Shown here piece after piece: positions 54,439-63,393 of a stretch of 64,000 nucleotides of DNA. Origin of the DNA: Altererythrobacter aquiaggeris (GTDB lineage: Bacteria; Pseudomonadota; Alphaproteobacteria; Sphingomonadales; Sphingomonadaceae). The stretch covers positions 1,550,001-1,614,000 of the forward strand of contig NZ_JBANRL010000001.1 of assembly GCF_037154015.1 (NCBI RefSeq). The letters are read 5' to 3'. The position numbers were made by a program, and so were the translations under genes. Every line of letters starts with the position of its first letter. Position 1 is the stretch's first letter. Below the pieces are notes generated by a model. It did no database searches and was not told where the DNA came from. It saw only the letters and a list, made by a program, of their open reading frames with translations.

Positions 54439-56777
54439 GGGAGCAGGATCGTGGCTGTCGTACCTTCACCGCTGCGTGAAACGACCTCCAGTGTGCCGCC
54501 ATGAGCCTCTATCAGCTGCCTGGCGAGCGGCAGGCCAAGGCCGTTACGCTGCGGAATATCGCCATTTGCCGCGCTAACCTTACCTCCCATTGCAGCGCCA
54601 AGTTCCCGCTTCGACATTCCTGCACCATTGTCGGACACAACCATTTGCGTGCCACCCTTCGTGCGTGAAACATCGACAAGGATCTTGCCGCCCTTCGGCG
54701 TCGCGGCAATCGCATTGTCGAGCAAATGCCCGAATGCGCGGGAAAGCTGGTGTTCGTCTGCGTCGATGATCCCGGCCGACTTGTTGCCGCGTAAATCGAG
54801 AGTCAGGCCAGCTTCGACAATCACCTTCTCGCGCGAACGGACGACTTTGGTTGCCAGCGGCATGACGTCGATCCGCTGCTTTTTAAGCGGCAACAATCCT
54901 GCCTCGCTTTGCGACAGGTCGAGCACATTTTCGACCTGATGGCCAAGCCGGGCGACCGATTCCAGAATGGCGTTTACATATTCCTGCGCCTGCGGCGTCA
55001 GCTCGCCCGCAACACCGGCCTGAAGAAGTTCGGCAAACCCGCCGATCGAGGTCAGCGGTGTCCGCAATTCATACGACATATTCGCAAGAAAGTCGGTCTT
55101 GACCGTATCGGCTGCTTCCAGCGCCTGGTTGCGTTCGCGCAAGGCATCCTCCGCACGCTGCGAATCGGTAATATCCAGAACCGTCAGCAATCCGTTACCG
55201 TCAGGCAGGGGAACACCGGCAAATTCCAGCACCCGCTCGTCCGCGAGTGTGATTCTGCCGGCCTTCTGCTTGCGGTCAAGCGTCGCTGCACGAATGACCT
55301 CCCCGATCGCGGAGATCCGCTTGGGCCTGGCCAGCTTGCCCGCGATTTCGGCCAGCAAATCTTCGGCCAGCGGATGGGTCGCGAGGAAATCTTCCTCCAG
55401 CTTCCAGTCAGCCGCAAACCGGCGGTTCCACAATTGCAAATGCCCGTCGGGCGAAAACACTGCCAGCGATTCGAAAAGACTATCGAATGTTGCGGTTCTG
55501 GTGCGCAACAGCGTATCGCGCCCCGCAGCGATTGCCAGTTGTTCGGTCCGGTCTTCGGCCACGAACACCAGTCCGCCATCTGGCATCGGCTGGCCCACCA
55601 CGCGTAAATGGGTTCCGCCCGGCAGCGGCCACGCCTCTTCCTGCGGCTCCCCCGCAGCAAACCATTCCGCGTGTTCCGCGCGCCATTGCGGGAAATCGCG
55701 CACCTCGGGGATTTTGCCTGCGTCGCGCGCGATCACCAGCAGACGTTCGAAATCGGGGCGCTCCGCGAGATTGGCAGAAGTCAGCGCAAATATGCGCCTG
55801 AAGGGCTGGTTGGCAAAGGTCAGCCTGCGCGCCGGATCGAAAGTCGCAACGCCGACCGATAGCTGATCCAGCATCGACTGCTGCGCTTCGCGGAATGCGC
55901 GAAAAGCACGCGCCTGTTCCTCCATCTCCTCGATATCGACGGCATACCCAGCAACGCCCTCGTCGCCCAGAGGAAGGTCGCTGACCCGCATCGTCCGGCG
56001 CTGCCCGTCAATCGTGGCTGCAACATCACGTTCCGCCGCTTCGCCCTTTTGTGCAGCCTGTTTTGCAACATCTGCCGGGCTCGCCCCGCCGACATCTTCG
56101 ACCAGTTCCAGCTGCTCGCTGACAACGGCTTCGGCGCTGGCACCGCCCACTGCCCTGACATAGGCGCTGTTGACCAGCCGCAACTGGCCTTCTTTTGCGC
56201 GGAACCACATCGGCATGGGCGCCGCTTCGATCAGACCCACCAGCGCGGCAAAGTCGCCGCGGGCACGGTCGCTTTCCTCGCGCAGCCGGCTCAGTTCGCT
56301 TTCGCTTTCGCTGAAATCGAAAATCCACACCAGCGCGGCGCCGCCGGGCGATATTTGCGGGTCGGCCAACGCCCCGCGCAGCGCCAGACTCCTTGCCGAC
56401 CCGGGCGGCGTCAGCGTCATCCGAAAAGGCGCGGCGGTTTTCTGCGTTTTGCGAACCGCTGCGGTCAGTTCAGCCAATTGCGCCGCGGCCAGCCCCTTGT
56501 CGCCGCCCTGCGACAATTCACTGAGATAATCGGGCACGGCGGTAAGCCCCAGCCAACCCGCCAGCCTTTCCGGCGCTTCGATCCGGCCATCGGCGCGCAC
56601 CAGCAACGGGACCACAGGTGCCTCGTCCAGCATGCGTGACAGGCGCCGCGCCGCTTTGCGGCCGGACGCGGCGTTCCGGCTTTTCAGATTAGCCGAAAAC
56701 ATCATCCATGCCGCGCCGGTGGTCCAGGCTGCAAGAAGCAGTCCCAGAAGGGCCATGGATGTCGCGGTCAATTGCAT
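54435..56777 (-). CDS. divL: DivL-type sensor pseudo-histidine kinase (Tyr at the phosphoacceptor site)
   Basis: 780 residues. An N-terminal membrane segment (about 7-30) is followed by several PAS-like regions to about residue 545. The HisKA domain reads FLANMSYELRTPLTSIGG, with Tyr (codon TAT, 55071-55073, residue about 569) where His is expected. The ATPase domain keeps HLLDNAI, VSDNGAGMS and NGLGLPLARQL. Caulobacter DivL has the same Tyr substitution, a similar length (769) and N-terminal anchor; it regulates CckA through the response regulator DivK. The gene heads a coupled run with tsaE, amgK, murU and addBA. Confidence 0.9.
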   Translation of the reverse strand: MQLTATSMALLGLLLAAWTTGAAWMMFSANLKSRNAASGRKAARRLSRMLDEAPVVPLLVRADGRIEAPERLAGWLGLTAVPDYLSELSQGGDKGLAAAQLAELTAAVRKTQKTAAPFRMTLTPPGSARSLALRGALADPQISPGGAALVWIFDFSESESELSRLREESDRARGDFAALVGLIEAAPMPMWFRAKEGQLRLVNSAYVRAVGGASAEAVVSEQLELVEDVGGASPADVAKQAAQKGEAAERDVAATIDGQRRTMRVSDLPLGDEGVAGYAVDIEEMEEQARAFRAFREAQQSMLDQLSVGVATFDPARRLTFANQPFRRIFALTSANLAERPDFERLLVIARDAGKIPEVRDFPQWRAEHAEWFAAGEPQEEAWPLPGGTHLRVVGQPMPDGGLVFVAEDRTEQLAIAAGRDTLLRTRTATFDSLFESLAVFSPDGHLQLWNRRFAADWKLEEDFLATHPLAEDLLAEIAGKLARPKRISAIGEVIRAATLDRKQKAGRITLADERVLEFAGVPLPDGNGLLTVLDITDSQRAEDALRERNQALEAADTVKTDFLANMSYELRTPLTSIGGFAELLQAGVAGELTPQAQEYVNAILESVARLGHQVENVLDLSQSEAGLLPLKKQRIDVMPLATKVVRSREKVIVEAGLTLDLRGNKSAGIIDADEHQLSRAFGHLLDNAIAATPKGGKILVDVSRTKGGTQMVVSDNGAGMSKRELGAAMGGKVSAANGDIPQRNGLGLPLARQLIEAHGGTLEVVSRSGEGTTATILLP

Positions 56778-56903
56778 ATGGTGCAGCTATGCCCCTGCGC
56801 GAACGGATGCAATGGCAACACGCGGTCCGCAGTTAAAAAACAGGCCGTATCGTCCCGGCAATCGGCAGGGACGATACGGCCAGTGCAGATTTAGTGTCCG
56901 GAC

Positions 56904-58316
56904 CTAATAACGGTAATGTTCCGGCTTGAACGGGCCTTCGACCGGAACGCCGATATAATCGGCCTGTTTCTGGCTGAGTTGTGTCAGTTTGACGCCCAGT
57001 TTTTCGAGGTGGAGCTGCGCCACCTTTTCATCGAGATGCTTTGGCAGGACATAAACGTCGTTCTTGTACTCGTCGCTTTTGGTGAACAGTTCGATCTGCG
57101 CCAGCACCTGGTTGGTGAACGAACAGCTCATCACGAAGCTGGGGTGTCCGGTCGCGCAGCCAAGGTTCACAAGCCGCCCCTTCGCCAGAATCATGATCTG
57201 CTTGCCATCGGGGAAAGTCACCAGATCGGTGCCGGGCTTGATTTCGTTCCAGTCATAATTGTCCAGCGCGCCGATCTGGATTTCGCTGTCGAAATGCCCG
57301 ATGTTGCACACGATCGCCATGTTCTTCATCGCCTTCATATGCTCGGCGGTGATGACGTCTTCATTGCCGGTTGTGGTGACGAAGATATCGCAGCGTTTGG
57401 TGGCTTCTTCCATCGTGACGACTTCATAACCTTCCATCGCCGCCTGCAGCGCGCAGATCGGATCGATTTCCGTAACCATGACGCGTGCGCCGCCATTCCG
57501 CAGGCTGTCTGCCGAACCCTTGCCGACATCACCAAAGCCGGCAACGCAGGCAACCTTGCCCGAAAGCATCACATCGGTAGCGCGGCGGATAGCATCGACC
57601 AGACTTTCGCGGCAGCCATACAGATTGTCGAACTTCGACTTCGTGACGCTGTCATTCACATTGATCGCCGGGAAAGGCAGCTTGCCGTTTTTGGCGAGCG
57701 AGTAAAGCCGGTGCACGCCGGTTGTGGTTTCTTCGGAAACGCCGGTGATATTCTCGACCGACTTCGACAGGTATCCAGGTTTGGCCTTCAGATATGCCTT
57801 GAGCGCCCGCTGCATCTCGATTTCTTCGGCGTTCTGCGGTTCGGGCAATTCTTCGCCGGCTTCCACGCGCGCGCCCCACAGCGCAAACATCGTCGCATCG
57901 CCGCCATCGTCGAGAATTATGTTGGCTGTCCGGTCGGCGTCATCCGCTGTCGCCCAGTCGAATATGTTGCCCACATAATCCCAGTATTCGGCCAATGTCT
58001 CGCCCTTGATTGCGAAAATCGGAACGCCGCTTGCCGCCATGGCGGCAGCCGCGTGATCCTGAGTGGAAAAGATGTTGCAAGTGGCCCAGCGAACTTCGGC
58101 GCCAAGCGCGGTCAAAGTCTCGATCAGCACAGCAGTCTGGATCGTCATATGCAGCGAGCCGGTAATCCGCGCACCCTTCAGCGGTTTGGTGCTGCCATAT
58201 TCCTCGCGCAGCGCCATCAGGCCCGGCATTTCGGTTTCTGCAATATTGATTTCTGCACGCCCGTATTCTGCGAGCGAAATATCCTTGATTATATAATCCT
58301 GTTTGTCAGCAGCCAC
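56904..58316 (-). CDS. ahcY: Adenosylhomocysteinase (S-adenosyl-L-homocysteine hydrolase)
   Basis: 470 residues from GTG 58316, which follows ggag at good spacing and begins [20 protein letters not shown]. The frame extends upstream to 58538 without conserved sequence. The NAD-dependent enzyme splits SAH into adenosine and homocysteine, relieving methyltransferase inhibition. Motifs include [15 protein letters not shown], the NAD loop [12 protein letters not shown], and [10 protein letters not shown] shadow frame of similar length runs on the other strand. It is 126 bases upstream of divL on the same strand, so divL may be partly read through from ahcY. Confidence 0.95.
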   Translation of the reverse strand: MAADKQDYIIKDISLAEYGRAEINIAETEMPGLMALREEYGSTKPLKGARITGSLHMTIQTAVLIETLTALGAEVRWATCNIFSTQDHAAAAMAASGVPIFAIKGETLAEYWDYVGNIFDWATADDADRTANIILDDGGDATMFALWGARVEAGEELPEPQNAEEIEMQRALKAYLKAKPGYLSKSVENITGVSEETTTGVHRLYSLAKNGKLPFPAINVNDSVTKSKFDNLYGCRESLVDAIRRATDVMLSGKVACVAGFGDVGKGSADSLRNGGARVMVTEIDPICALQAAMEGYEVVTMEEATKRCDIFVTTTGNEDVITAEHMKAMKNMAIVCNIGHFDSEIQIGALDNYDWNEIKPGTDLVTFPDGKQIMILAKGRLVNLGCATGHPSFVMSCSFTNQVLAQIELFTKSDEYKNDVYVLPKHLDEKVAQLHLEKLGVKLTQLSQKQADYIGVPVEGPFKPEHYRY

Positions 58317-58537
58317 GATATTGCTCCGAAAGATCCATGAGATGAAAAGGTGCGCTGGCCCGCTGTTGCCAGAGGCAGTGAGGCAGGCGGCACGAGATGT
58401 TCCGCCGCCCTTAACGGTTAGGCTATACGAAGGCAATTGCTGTAAATTCATCGTCGATTGCCCATCCGGCTGCCTTGCGCCGCGCACTGCGGTCCCTATG
58501 TGTGGGCCCGAAGAGATTTTTTGAAAGGAAGCACGCA

Positions 58538-59017
58538 ATGACGATTTCAGTTGGCGATAAATTACCCGACGTAAAACTGGTCAAAGCCACCGAGGCGGGC
58601 CCCGAAGCTGTGCAGAGCTCCGACTATTTTGCCGGACGCAAGGTCGCGCTTTTTTCCGTCCCCGGCGCATTCACACCGACCTGTTCGGCCAAGCACCTGC
58701 CAGGGTTCATCGACAAGGCTGATGAACTGGCCTCCAAAGGTATCGACGAGATTGCCTGCACCGCAGTGAATGACGCGTTCGTCCTGGGCGCATGGAAATC
58801 ATCCAACGATGCCGATGCGGTCACCATGCTGGCTGACGGTAATGCCGAATTTGCCGAAGCGATCGGACTGACAATGGACGGCAGCGGCTTTGGCATGGGC
58901 AAGCGCGGACAGCGGTTTTCGATGGTCGTGAACGACGGCGTGGTCGAACAGCTTAACGTCGAAGCGCCGGGCGACTTCAGCGTCAGTTCCGCTGAACACA
59001 TGCTCGAGCAAATGTAA
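58538..59017 (+). CDS. Peroxiredoxin (Prx5/redoxin family)
   Basis: 159 residues from ATG 58538, preceded by aaaggaag. The peroxidatic Cys is in [17 protein letters not shown], the PxxxTxxC motif of Prx5-type peroxidases. [18 protein letters not shown] follows in the usual place. The enzyme reduces hydrogen peroxide and organic peroxides using thiols. No resolving Cys is evident near the C-terminus, though IACTAVND has a second Cys (about 78). It is divergent from ahcY across 58317-58537. Confidence 0.93.
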   Translation: MTISVGDKLPDVKLVKATEAGPEAVQSSDYFAGRKVALFSVPGAFTPTCSAKHLPGFIDKADELASKGIDEIACTAVNDAFVLGAWKSSNDADAVTMLADGNAEFAEAIGLTMDGSGFGMGKRGQRFSMVVNDGVVEQLNVEAPGDFSVSSAEHMLEQM

Positions 59018-59022
59018 CCACA

Positions 59023-59379
59023 GTGTGGATGCAACTGGTCATCAAGGCGCTGATATCCGGCGTCCTTGTGGCCATCGCTTCAGAAGTTGCCCGCCGAAGC
59101 CCCGGTTTCGGCGGGCTGCTTGTATCTTTGCCCGTGGTAAGCACGCTGGCGCTGATATGGTTATGGAATGATTCTGGCGGCGACAGTAGCAAAGTGGCCG
59201 ACATGGCGATCGCCAGTTCGATTTATGTCACGGGTTCGCTGCCGGCATTCCTGACACTGGCAATGCTGCTGCGACGCGGCACCGGTTTTCCGGCCTCGCT
59301 GGCCATAGCGGCGGTGGTCGCGATGCTGGGCTATCTGGGCGTATCGATGATCGGCAGCAGGCTGGGCTGGCCGGTCTGA
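59023..59379 (+). CDS. DUF3147-type small membrane protein
   Basis: 118 residues with four hydrophobic helices. The phrase KALISGVLVAIASEVARRSPGFGGLLVSLPVVS is split by RRSPGFGG, a conserved feature of this family. The likely start is GTG 59023 or ATG 59029, 5 or 11 bases after the peroxiredoxin stop. Role unknown; DUF3147 members resemble half-size transporters. Confidence 0.82.
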   Translation: MWMQLVIKALISGVLVAIASEVARRSPGFGGLLVSLPVVSTLALIWLWNDSGGDSSKVADMAIASSIYVTGSLPAFLTLAMLLRRGTGFPASLAIAAVVAMLGYLGVSMIGSRLGWPV

Positions 59380-59575
59380 TTATGAAGTGCCAGCAGGATG
59401 CGTAACCCGCCAGCCTGATCACTACCTTGCGGACACGCCGGCCTGCCAGAAATGTCCCCACCATCGGGCGCGTCGGGAGCGGTGGCAGCGAACGGCGATC
59501 ATTCGGCCATGGAAGGGTCGTGCCGGGGCCGGCATCATTGACCCGATAGTAACCATTGCACCCTATCGCGAACGC

Positions 59576-60556
59576 ATGAGCACCCGCGCCGCCCCTTCCA
59601 ATCTTTATGCGGGTTTTGTTACCAACCTTTTGCAATCGGCCGCTGCCCGCAAGCTGTTGGTCTTGACGATTGTTTTCGTCCTGTCTGTGTCGATGTTGAC
59701 GACGATAGTGTTGCAAACCGGCCTCGTTATTCAAATTTCCCAATTTGCCTGGTTCCTGCAAATTGCCGCGGCATTGTTCTTGCTGTCTGTGTGGTGTTTT
59801 GCGCGCCACGACGATTTTCGGTTAGCACATGCGGCGATCATCACCGCTGTTGCGACGATTTCACTTATGCTTTGCGGCCTGGTTTCGAACACCGGATTGC
59901 GCTTGAAAATGCCGGTGGCAGATGACCGCCTGGCCGCGATGGATGCAATGCTGGGGCTTGATATGGCGGATGCTGTCGTTCTCACCGCGCAAACGCCGTG
60001 GCTGTCAGATCTGTTGGCCTTTGCCTACAATTGGTCATCCCTGGCAGTGGTGGCGGCAATTGTCGGTTTGCTGGCCTTCAAGCAAATCCGGCGCAGTTGG
60101 GAACTGACACTGACGGTTGTAGTGGCCATGCAGATGGTCGCGGTAATATCGGTTTTCTTCCCGGCGAAGGGTACAGCGTTTTTCTTCGATCTCGCTTACC
60201 TGCAAGGCAATGGCATTCCGGTTGGTGCAGCCGTTTATGCGGGTGACACCTTCGACCGCTTTTACCATGGCTCTGATCTGCTGGTCGGACTTGCAGACCT
60301 TAATGGCGTGGTGGTTTTTCCATCATTCCATACGGTGCTGGCATTGCTGGCGACACAAGCTCTGTGGAATGGCCCGGCCAGAATACTCGCCGTCATGTGG
60401 ACAGCGTTGGTGATCGTTTCAACCGTTCCAATGGGCGGGCATTACGTTGTCGATCTGGCTGCAGGGGTCGTCGTCTGGATTTCCGCCTACACGGTCGCCA
60501 CGTGGGCAGAATATGGCCCGGCCGGCCGCTCCGCCGTCAATAGCCCATCAGGCTGA
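59576..60556 (+). CDS. PAP2 superfamily membrane protein
   Basis: 326 residues from ATG 59576 with about six membrane helices. Residues VVFPSFHTVLALL (PSxH-type motif with catalytic His) and VPMGGHYVVDLAAG (GxHYxxD) match the last two PAP2 motifs. The first, usually KxxxxxxRP, is not evident, so the enzyme may be an inositol-phosphotransferase-like subgroup (PAP2_3) or catalytically altered. It overlaps folE tail-to-tail by 20 bases. The long frame upstream to 59387 has no conserved character. Confidence 0.82.
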   Translation: MSTRAAPSNLYAGFVTNLLQSAAARKLLVLTIVFVLSVSMLTTIVLQTGLVIQISQFAWFLQIAAALFLLSVWCFARHDDFRLAHAAIITAVATISLMLCGLVSNTGLRLKMPVADDRLAAMDAMLGLDMADAVVLTAQTPWLSDLLAFAYNWSSLAVVAAIVGLLAFKQIRRSWELTLTVVVAMQMVAVISVFFPAKGTAFFFDLAYLQGNGIPVGAAVYAGDTFDRFYHGSDLLVGLADLNGVVVFPSFHTVLALLATQALWNGPARILAVMWTALVIVSTVPMGGHYVVDLAAGVVVWISAYTVATWAEYGPAGRSAVNSPSG

Positions 60557-61145
60557 GTACTTCCTTGCGGCTGCGCTCGTCCTCCAGAAATGTGCCCATC
60601 ATCCGGCTTGTTACCATCCCGACACCGGGCGTACGCACACCGCGCGCCGTCATGCAGGCGTGATTTGCCTCGATCACAACCGCCACGCCCTTCGGATTGA
60701 GATGATCCCAGATACACTCCGCCACTTCGGCAGTAAGGCGCTCCTGAATTTGCAGCCGCCGTGCAAAGCCGTGCAGCACACGTGCCAGCTTTGAAATACC
60801 GACAACACTGTCACGCGGTAGATACGCGATCGCAGCCTTGCCGATAATCGGTGCCATGTGATGTTCGCAGTGCGACTGGAACGGAATATCTTTCAGCAGC
60901 ACGATTTCGTCATAGCCGCCGACCTCTTCGAATATACGCGACAGATGCACGGCCGGGTCCTCGCCGTATCCCTGGCAATATTCCAGCCACGCGCGTGCCA
61001 CCCGTTTTGGCGTATCGACCAGCCCTTCGCGTGACGGATCATCTCCCGACCATTCGATCAAGGTCCGGATCGCTTCCTGCACATTTTCGGGGACATCGGG
61101 TTTGCCGAACGGGTTATCTTCGTCAGGTCCGACCAGGCTGCTCAT
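60537..61145 (-). CDS. folE: GTP cyclohydrolase I (FolE)
   Basis: 202 residues. The zinc enzyme opens GTP to dihydroneopterin triphosphate for folate synthesis. Zinc-ligand regions SHCEHHMAPIIG and VVIEANHACMTARG are clear, with GISKLARVLHGFARRLQIQE between. The start overlaps the stop of the upstream phospholipase-D family gene on the same strand (ATGA), so the two are coupled. Confidence 0.95.
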   Translation of the reverse strand: MSSLVGPDEDNPFGKPDVPENVQEAIRTLIEWSGDDPSREGLVDTPKRVARAWLEYCQGYGEDPAVHLSRIFEEVGGYDEIVLLKDIPFQSHCEHHMAPIIGKAAIAYLPRDSVVGISKLARVLHGFARRLQIQERLTAEVAECIWDHLNPKGVAVVIEANHACMTARGVRTPGVGMVTSRMMGTFLEDERSRKEVLSLMGY

Positions 61146-62686
61146 TTTGCGTTGTCCTTGGTTAGCTTGTTCTTGGCGCGTGTCAGCACGGTCCTGCTCC
61201 GAAACAAGCCGCCATTGGCAAATGGTTCGAACATCTCATCGGGCGTTTCAGGGTCGAGCAATTTCGATTCGGCCACCGTGGATTCGGCTGCGTTAAGCTC
61301 GGGCGGATCGAACCGCCGCAAGGTGCGGCTTCGTTCACGCCCGATATTGGCAACCATGTTGGCCATCGAACCATAGCGGGAAAGCAAAGCGGGAACTTCG
61401 CCGATTTCCAGCCCGCAATGCTCGGCCAGCAGCGAATAACGCATCTGCTTTATCGGTTTTGCCGCAGCGGCATTGCCGGGCCGGTTCGCATCGATGAACA
61501 GGTCGCATTCACTGTCCAGCCCCAGCGAACGGTTGTTCATATTGGCCGACCCGATCCGCAGGATTTCGTCATCGATGATCATGATTTTGGCATGGACATA
61601 GATCGGGGTTTCACCGGTGTAAGGGACAAACAGATTGAACCTGTTGTGCTTGTCAACCTCGCCCAGGACGCGGAGCAATTCGACGCGGGCGTGGTCCATC
61701 GCCTGCTGTTCCAGCCAGCCATCGGCGTTTTGGGGGTGAACGATCACCACTTCGGGCGGATTGTCTTCTGCCAGCCGCTTGCACAATGCATCGGCAATCT
61801 TGCGCGATGCGAAATACTGGCTTTCGGCATAAATCAGATTTTTGGCTTGCCCTATTTGCCGTACAAACAGATCGGCAATCTCGTTGATTTGCGGTGAGCC
61901 CTTATATTCCGCACGCGTGCGGGCAATGCCGATTTCAACGTCTTCGAACATGACTTCCAGCCCGTCCGGCCATACAGAAGCGTCCGTCGGCTCGAGTTTG
62001 GACAGGGGTTTCCCGCCGGCGCGCACCCACCTGTCCTTGCCCAGATCTTGCAGCGCACCGGCGATCTCGCCCTCCACCATCATGGTTGCATCGTGCCACG
62101 GGCCATATTGCGAACCGCGAGGGCGCTTGCGGCGCGGATCATGTTCAAGATGCTCGCGCGTGTCCCAGCGGTGCGTCGTCATGTCGATCCCCCCGCAAAC
62201 CGCAACCTTGCCGTCGATGACGACGATTTTCTGATGGTGGCTGCAGGCGACCGGGTGGGCGGTGTCGAAATTGATATCGATCCGCCTTCGCGGCCACCAC
62301 CGCAGCAGATCGACCGCCATCGAGCCGCGGCCGAAAAATTTAACCAGACCGTAACTCCATTTGAGGATCTTGATATCCAGATCCTTGCGGTGCCGGTTAA
62401 GCCACAAGACGAAGCTGCCCAGCCGGATCGGCGGCTGCTCGCTACGGCCCTTCTGGTACCACCGCCGCCCTTCGGTAAGGTGGATCCGGGTATCGAAATC
62501 CCAGCCAATCAGCAGAATGCGTTGCTGCGCCTTCAGCATGGCTTTTTGCATGGAGTCGAAATAATTGGCCGCATCGACGATGACGGTCGCCCGCGATGCC
62601 CGCGCAAAACGCCAGACACCGGGGGCGACTGATTCGTCGTCCATCCCTTCGGCTCTGGGCAGACTGGTTTCTAGAATTCTGCCCAA
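61142..62686 (-). CDS. Phospholipase D-family protein (cardiolipin-synthase-like)
   Basis: 514 residues with two HKD motifs: ACSHHQKIVVIDGKVAVCGG (first) and IYVHAKIMIIDDEILRIGS (second), the latter followed by ANMNNRSLG. The two motifs form one active site that transfers or hydrolyses phosphatidyl groups. No transmembrane helix is obvious at the N-terminus, unlike ClsA, so it is closer to soluble PLD or ClsB-type proteins. Next to folE and the hemerythrin gene. Confidence 0.88.
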   Translation of the reverse strand: MGRILETSLPRAEGMDDESVAPGVWRFARASRATVIVDAANYFDSMQKAMLKAQQRILLIGWDFDTRIHLTEGRRWYQKGRSEQPPIRLGSFVLWLNRHRKDLDIKILKWSYGLVKFFGRGSMAVDLLRWWPRRRIDINFDTAHPVACSHHQKIVVIDGKVAVCGGIDMTTHRWDTREHLEHDPRRKRPRGSQYGPWHDATMMVEGEIAGALQDLGKDRWVRAGGKPLSKLEPTDASVWPDGLEVMFEDVEIGIARTRAEYKGSPQINEIADLFVRQIGQAKNLIYAESQYFASRKIADALCKRLAEDNPPEVVIVHPQNADGWLEQQAMDHARVELLRVLGEVDKHNRFNLFVPYTGETPIYVHAKIMIIDDEILRIGSANMNNRSLGLDSECDLFIDANRPGNAAAAKPIKQMRYSLLAEHCGLEIGEVPALLSRYGSMANMVANIGRERSRTLRRFDPPELNAAESTVAESKLLDPETPDEMFEPFANGGLFRSRTVLTRAKNKLTKDNAK

Positions 62687-62695
62687 TATCCTGAC

Positions 62696-63187
62696 CTATT
62701 CCTTCGCTTCGTCCTTGGCTTCCGGCGTCACCTCGGCGGCGGCTTTTTCGATCTTTTTGCGTCGTTCGAACACTTCACGCATGTGCTGCTCGTCATCGTC
62801 GGTCAAGTGCTTTGCGAAATCGGGAAAATGCTCCTTTTCCTCTTCTTCGATATGATGGCGATAATCATGGTCGAGCTGTTTGAACTTGATCATCCATGCT
62901 GCGGTGGACATATCCGTAGCGGCAAGATCGTTCATCGCTTCTTCGAGTTCGTGATGCTCGGCTACCGAATGGCGGGTTTCATCGGTAGTCGGCGGCTTTC
63001 GCAACATGGTCGAATAGAGCGCCTGTTCTTCTGCGGATGCGTGGCCTTTTACTTCACGGGTAAATTCACGGAACAGCGCCTCGCGCTCATCGCTTTGGCC
63101 GCTGGTCTGCATCAGCTTGTCGAGAATTTCGCGGTGACGGTCATGATCGGCCTTGAGCCGTTCGAAGATTGCTGACGTATCGGTCAT
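62696..63187 (-). CDS. Hemerythrin HHE domain protein
   Basis: 163 residues from ATG 63187. His-rich helices carry the metal ligands: LKADHDRHREILDKL, KGHASAEEQALYSTML, VAEHHELEEAMNDL and LDHDYRHHIEEEEKEHFPDF. HHE proteins use a di-iron site for oxygen, nitric oxide or iron handling. A Lys/Glu-rich C-terminal tail ends the protein. Stop codon is 9 bases from the PLD-family gene start, likely cotranscribed. Confidence 0.9.
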   Translation of the reverse strand: MTDTSAIFERLKADHDRHREILDKLMQTSGQSDEREALFREFTREVKGHASAEEQALYSTMLRKPPTTDETRHSVAEHHELEEAMNDLAATDMSTAAWMIKFKQLDHDYRHHIEEEEKEHFPDFAKHLTDDDEQHMREVFERRKKIEKAAAEVTPEAKDEAKE

Positions 63188-63393
63188 GGGATTATTTCTC
63201 CGCTGGATTGGTGTTCGCAGCATCAACTCGCGAGCGCCGACAGCGTTCCTTGAACGCCGCGTGGTGGTGCGGACCGGGGCAAAATAATTCGTCCTTGGCG
63301 CGCGGGAACAACAACCCCTTCAAGTCATTGAATTCAGTATGAAGCCCGCGGCGGGCGCTTTTGCCCCGTTGCCGCATTAAATCAGGAGCCATT

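Noticed and set aside
56916-58340. 474-codon open frame antisense to ahcY
   Set aside because: ahcY has its full set of motifs. The opposite frame has no recognisable domain and lacks a ribosome site.
58317-58537. SAH or SAM riboswitch in the ahcY leader
   Set aside because: Such elements often precede ahcY. The leader does contain a ggcgg/ccgcc hairpin (58386-58406), but I could not fit it to the conserved core of the known SAH or SAM classes.
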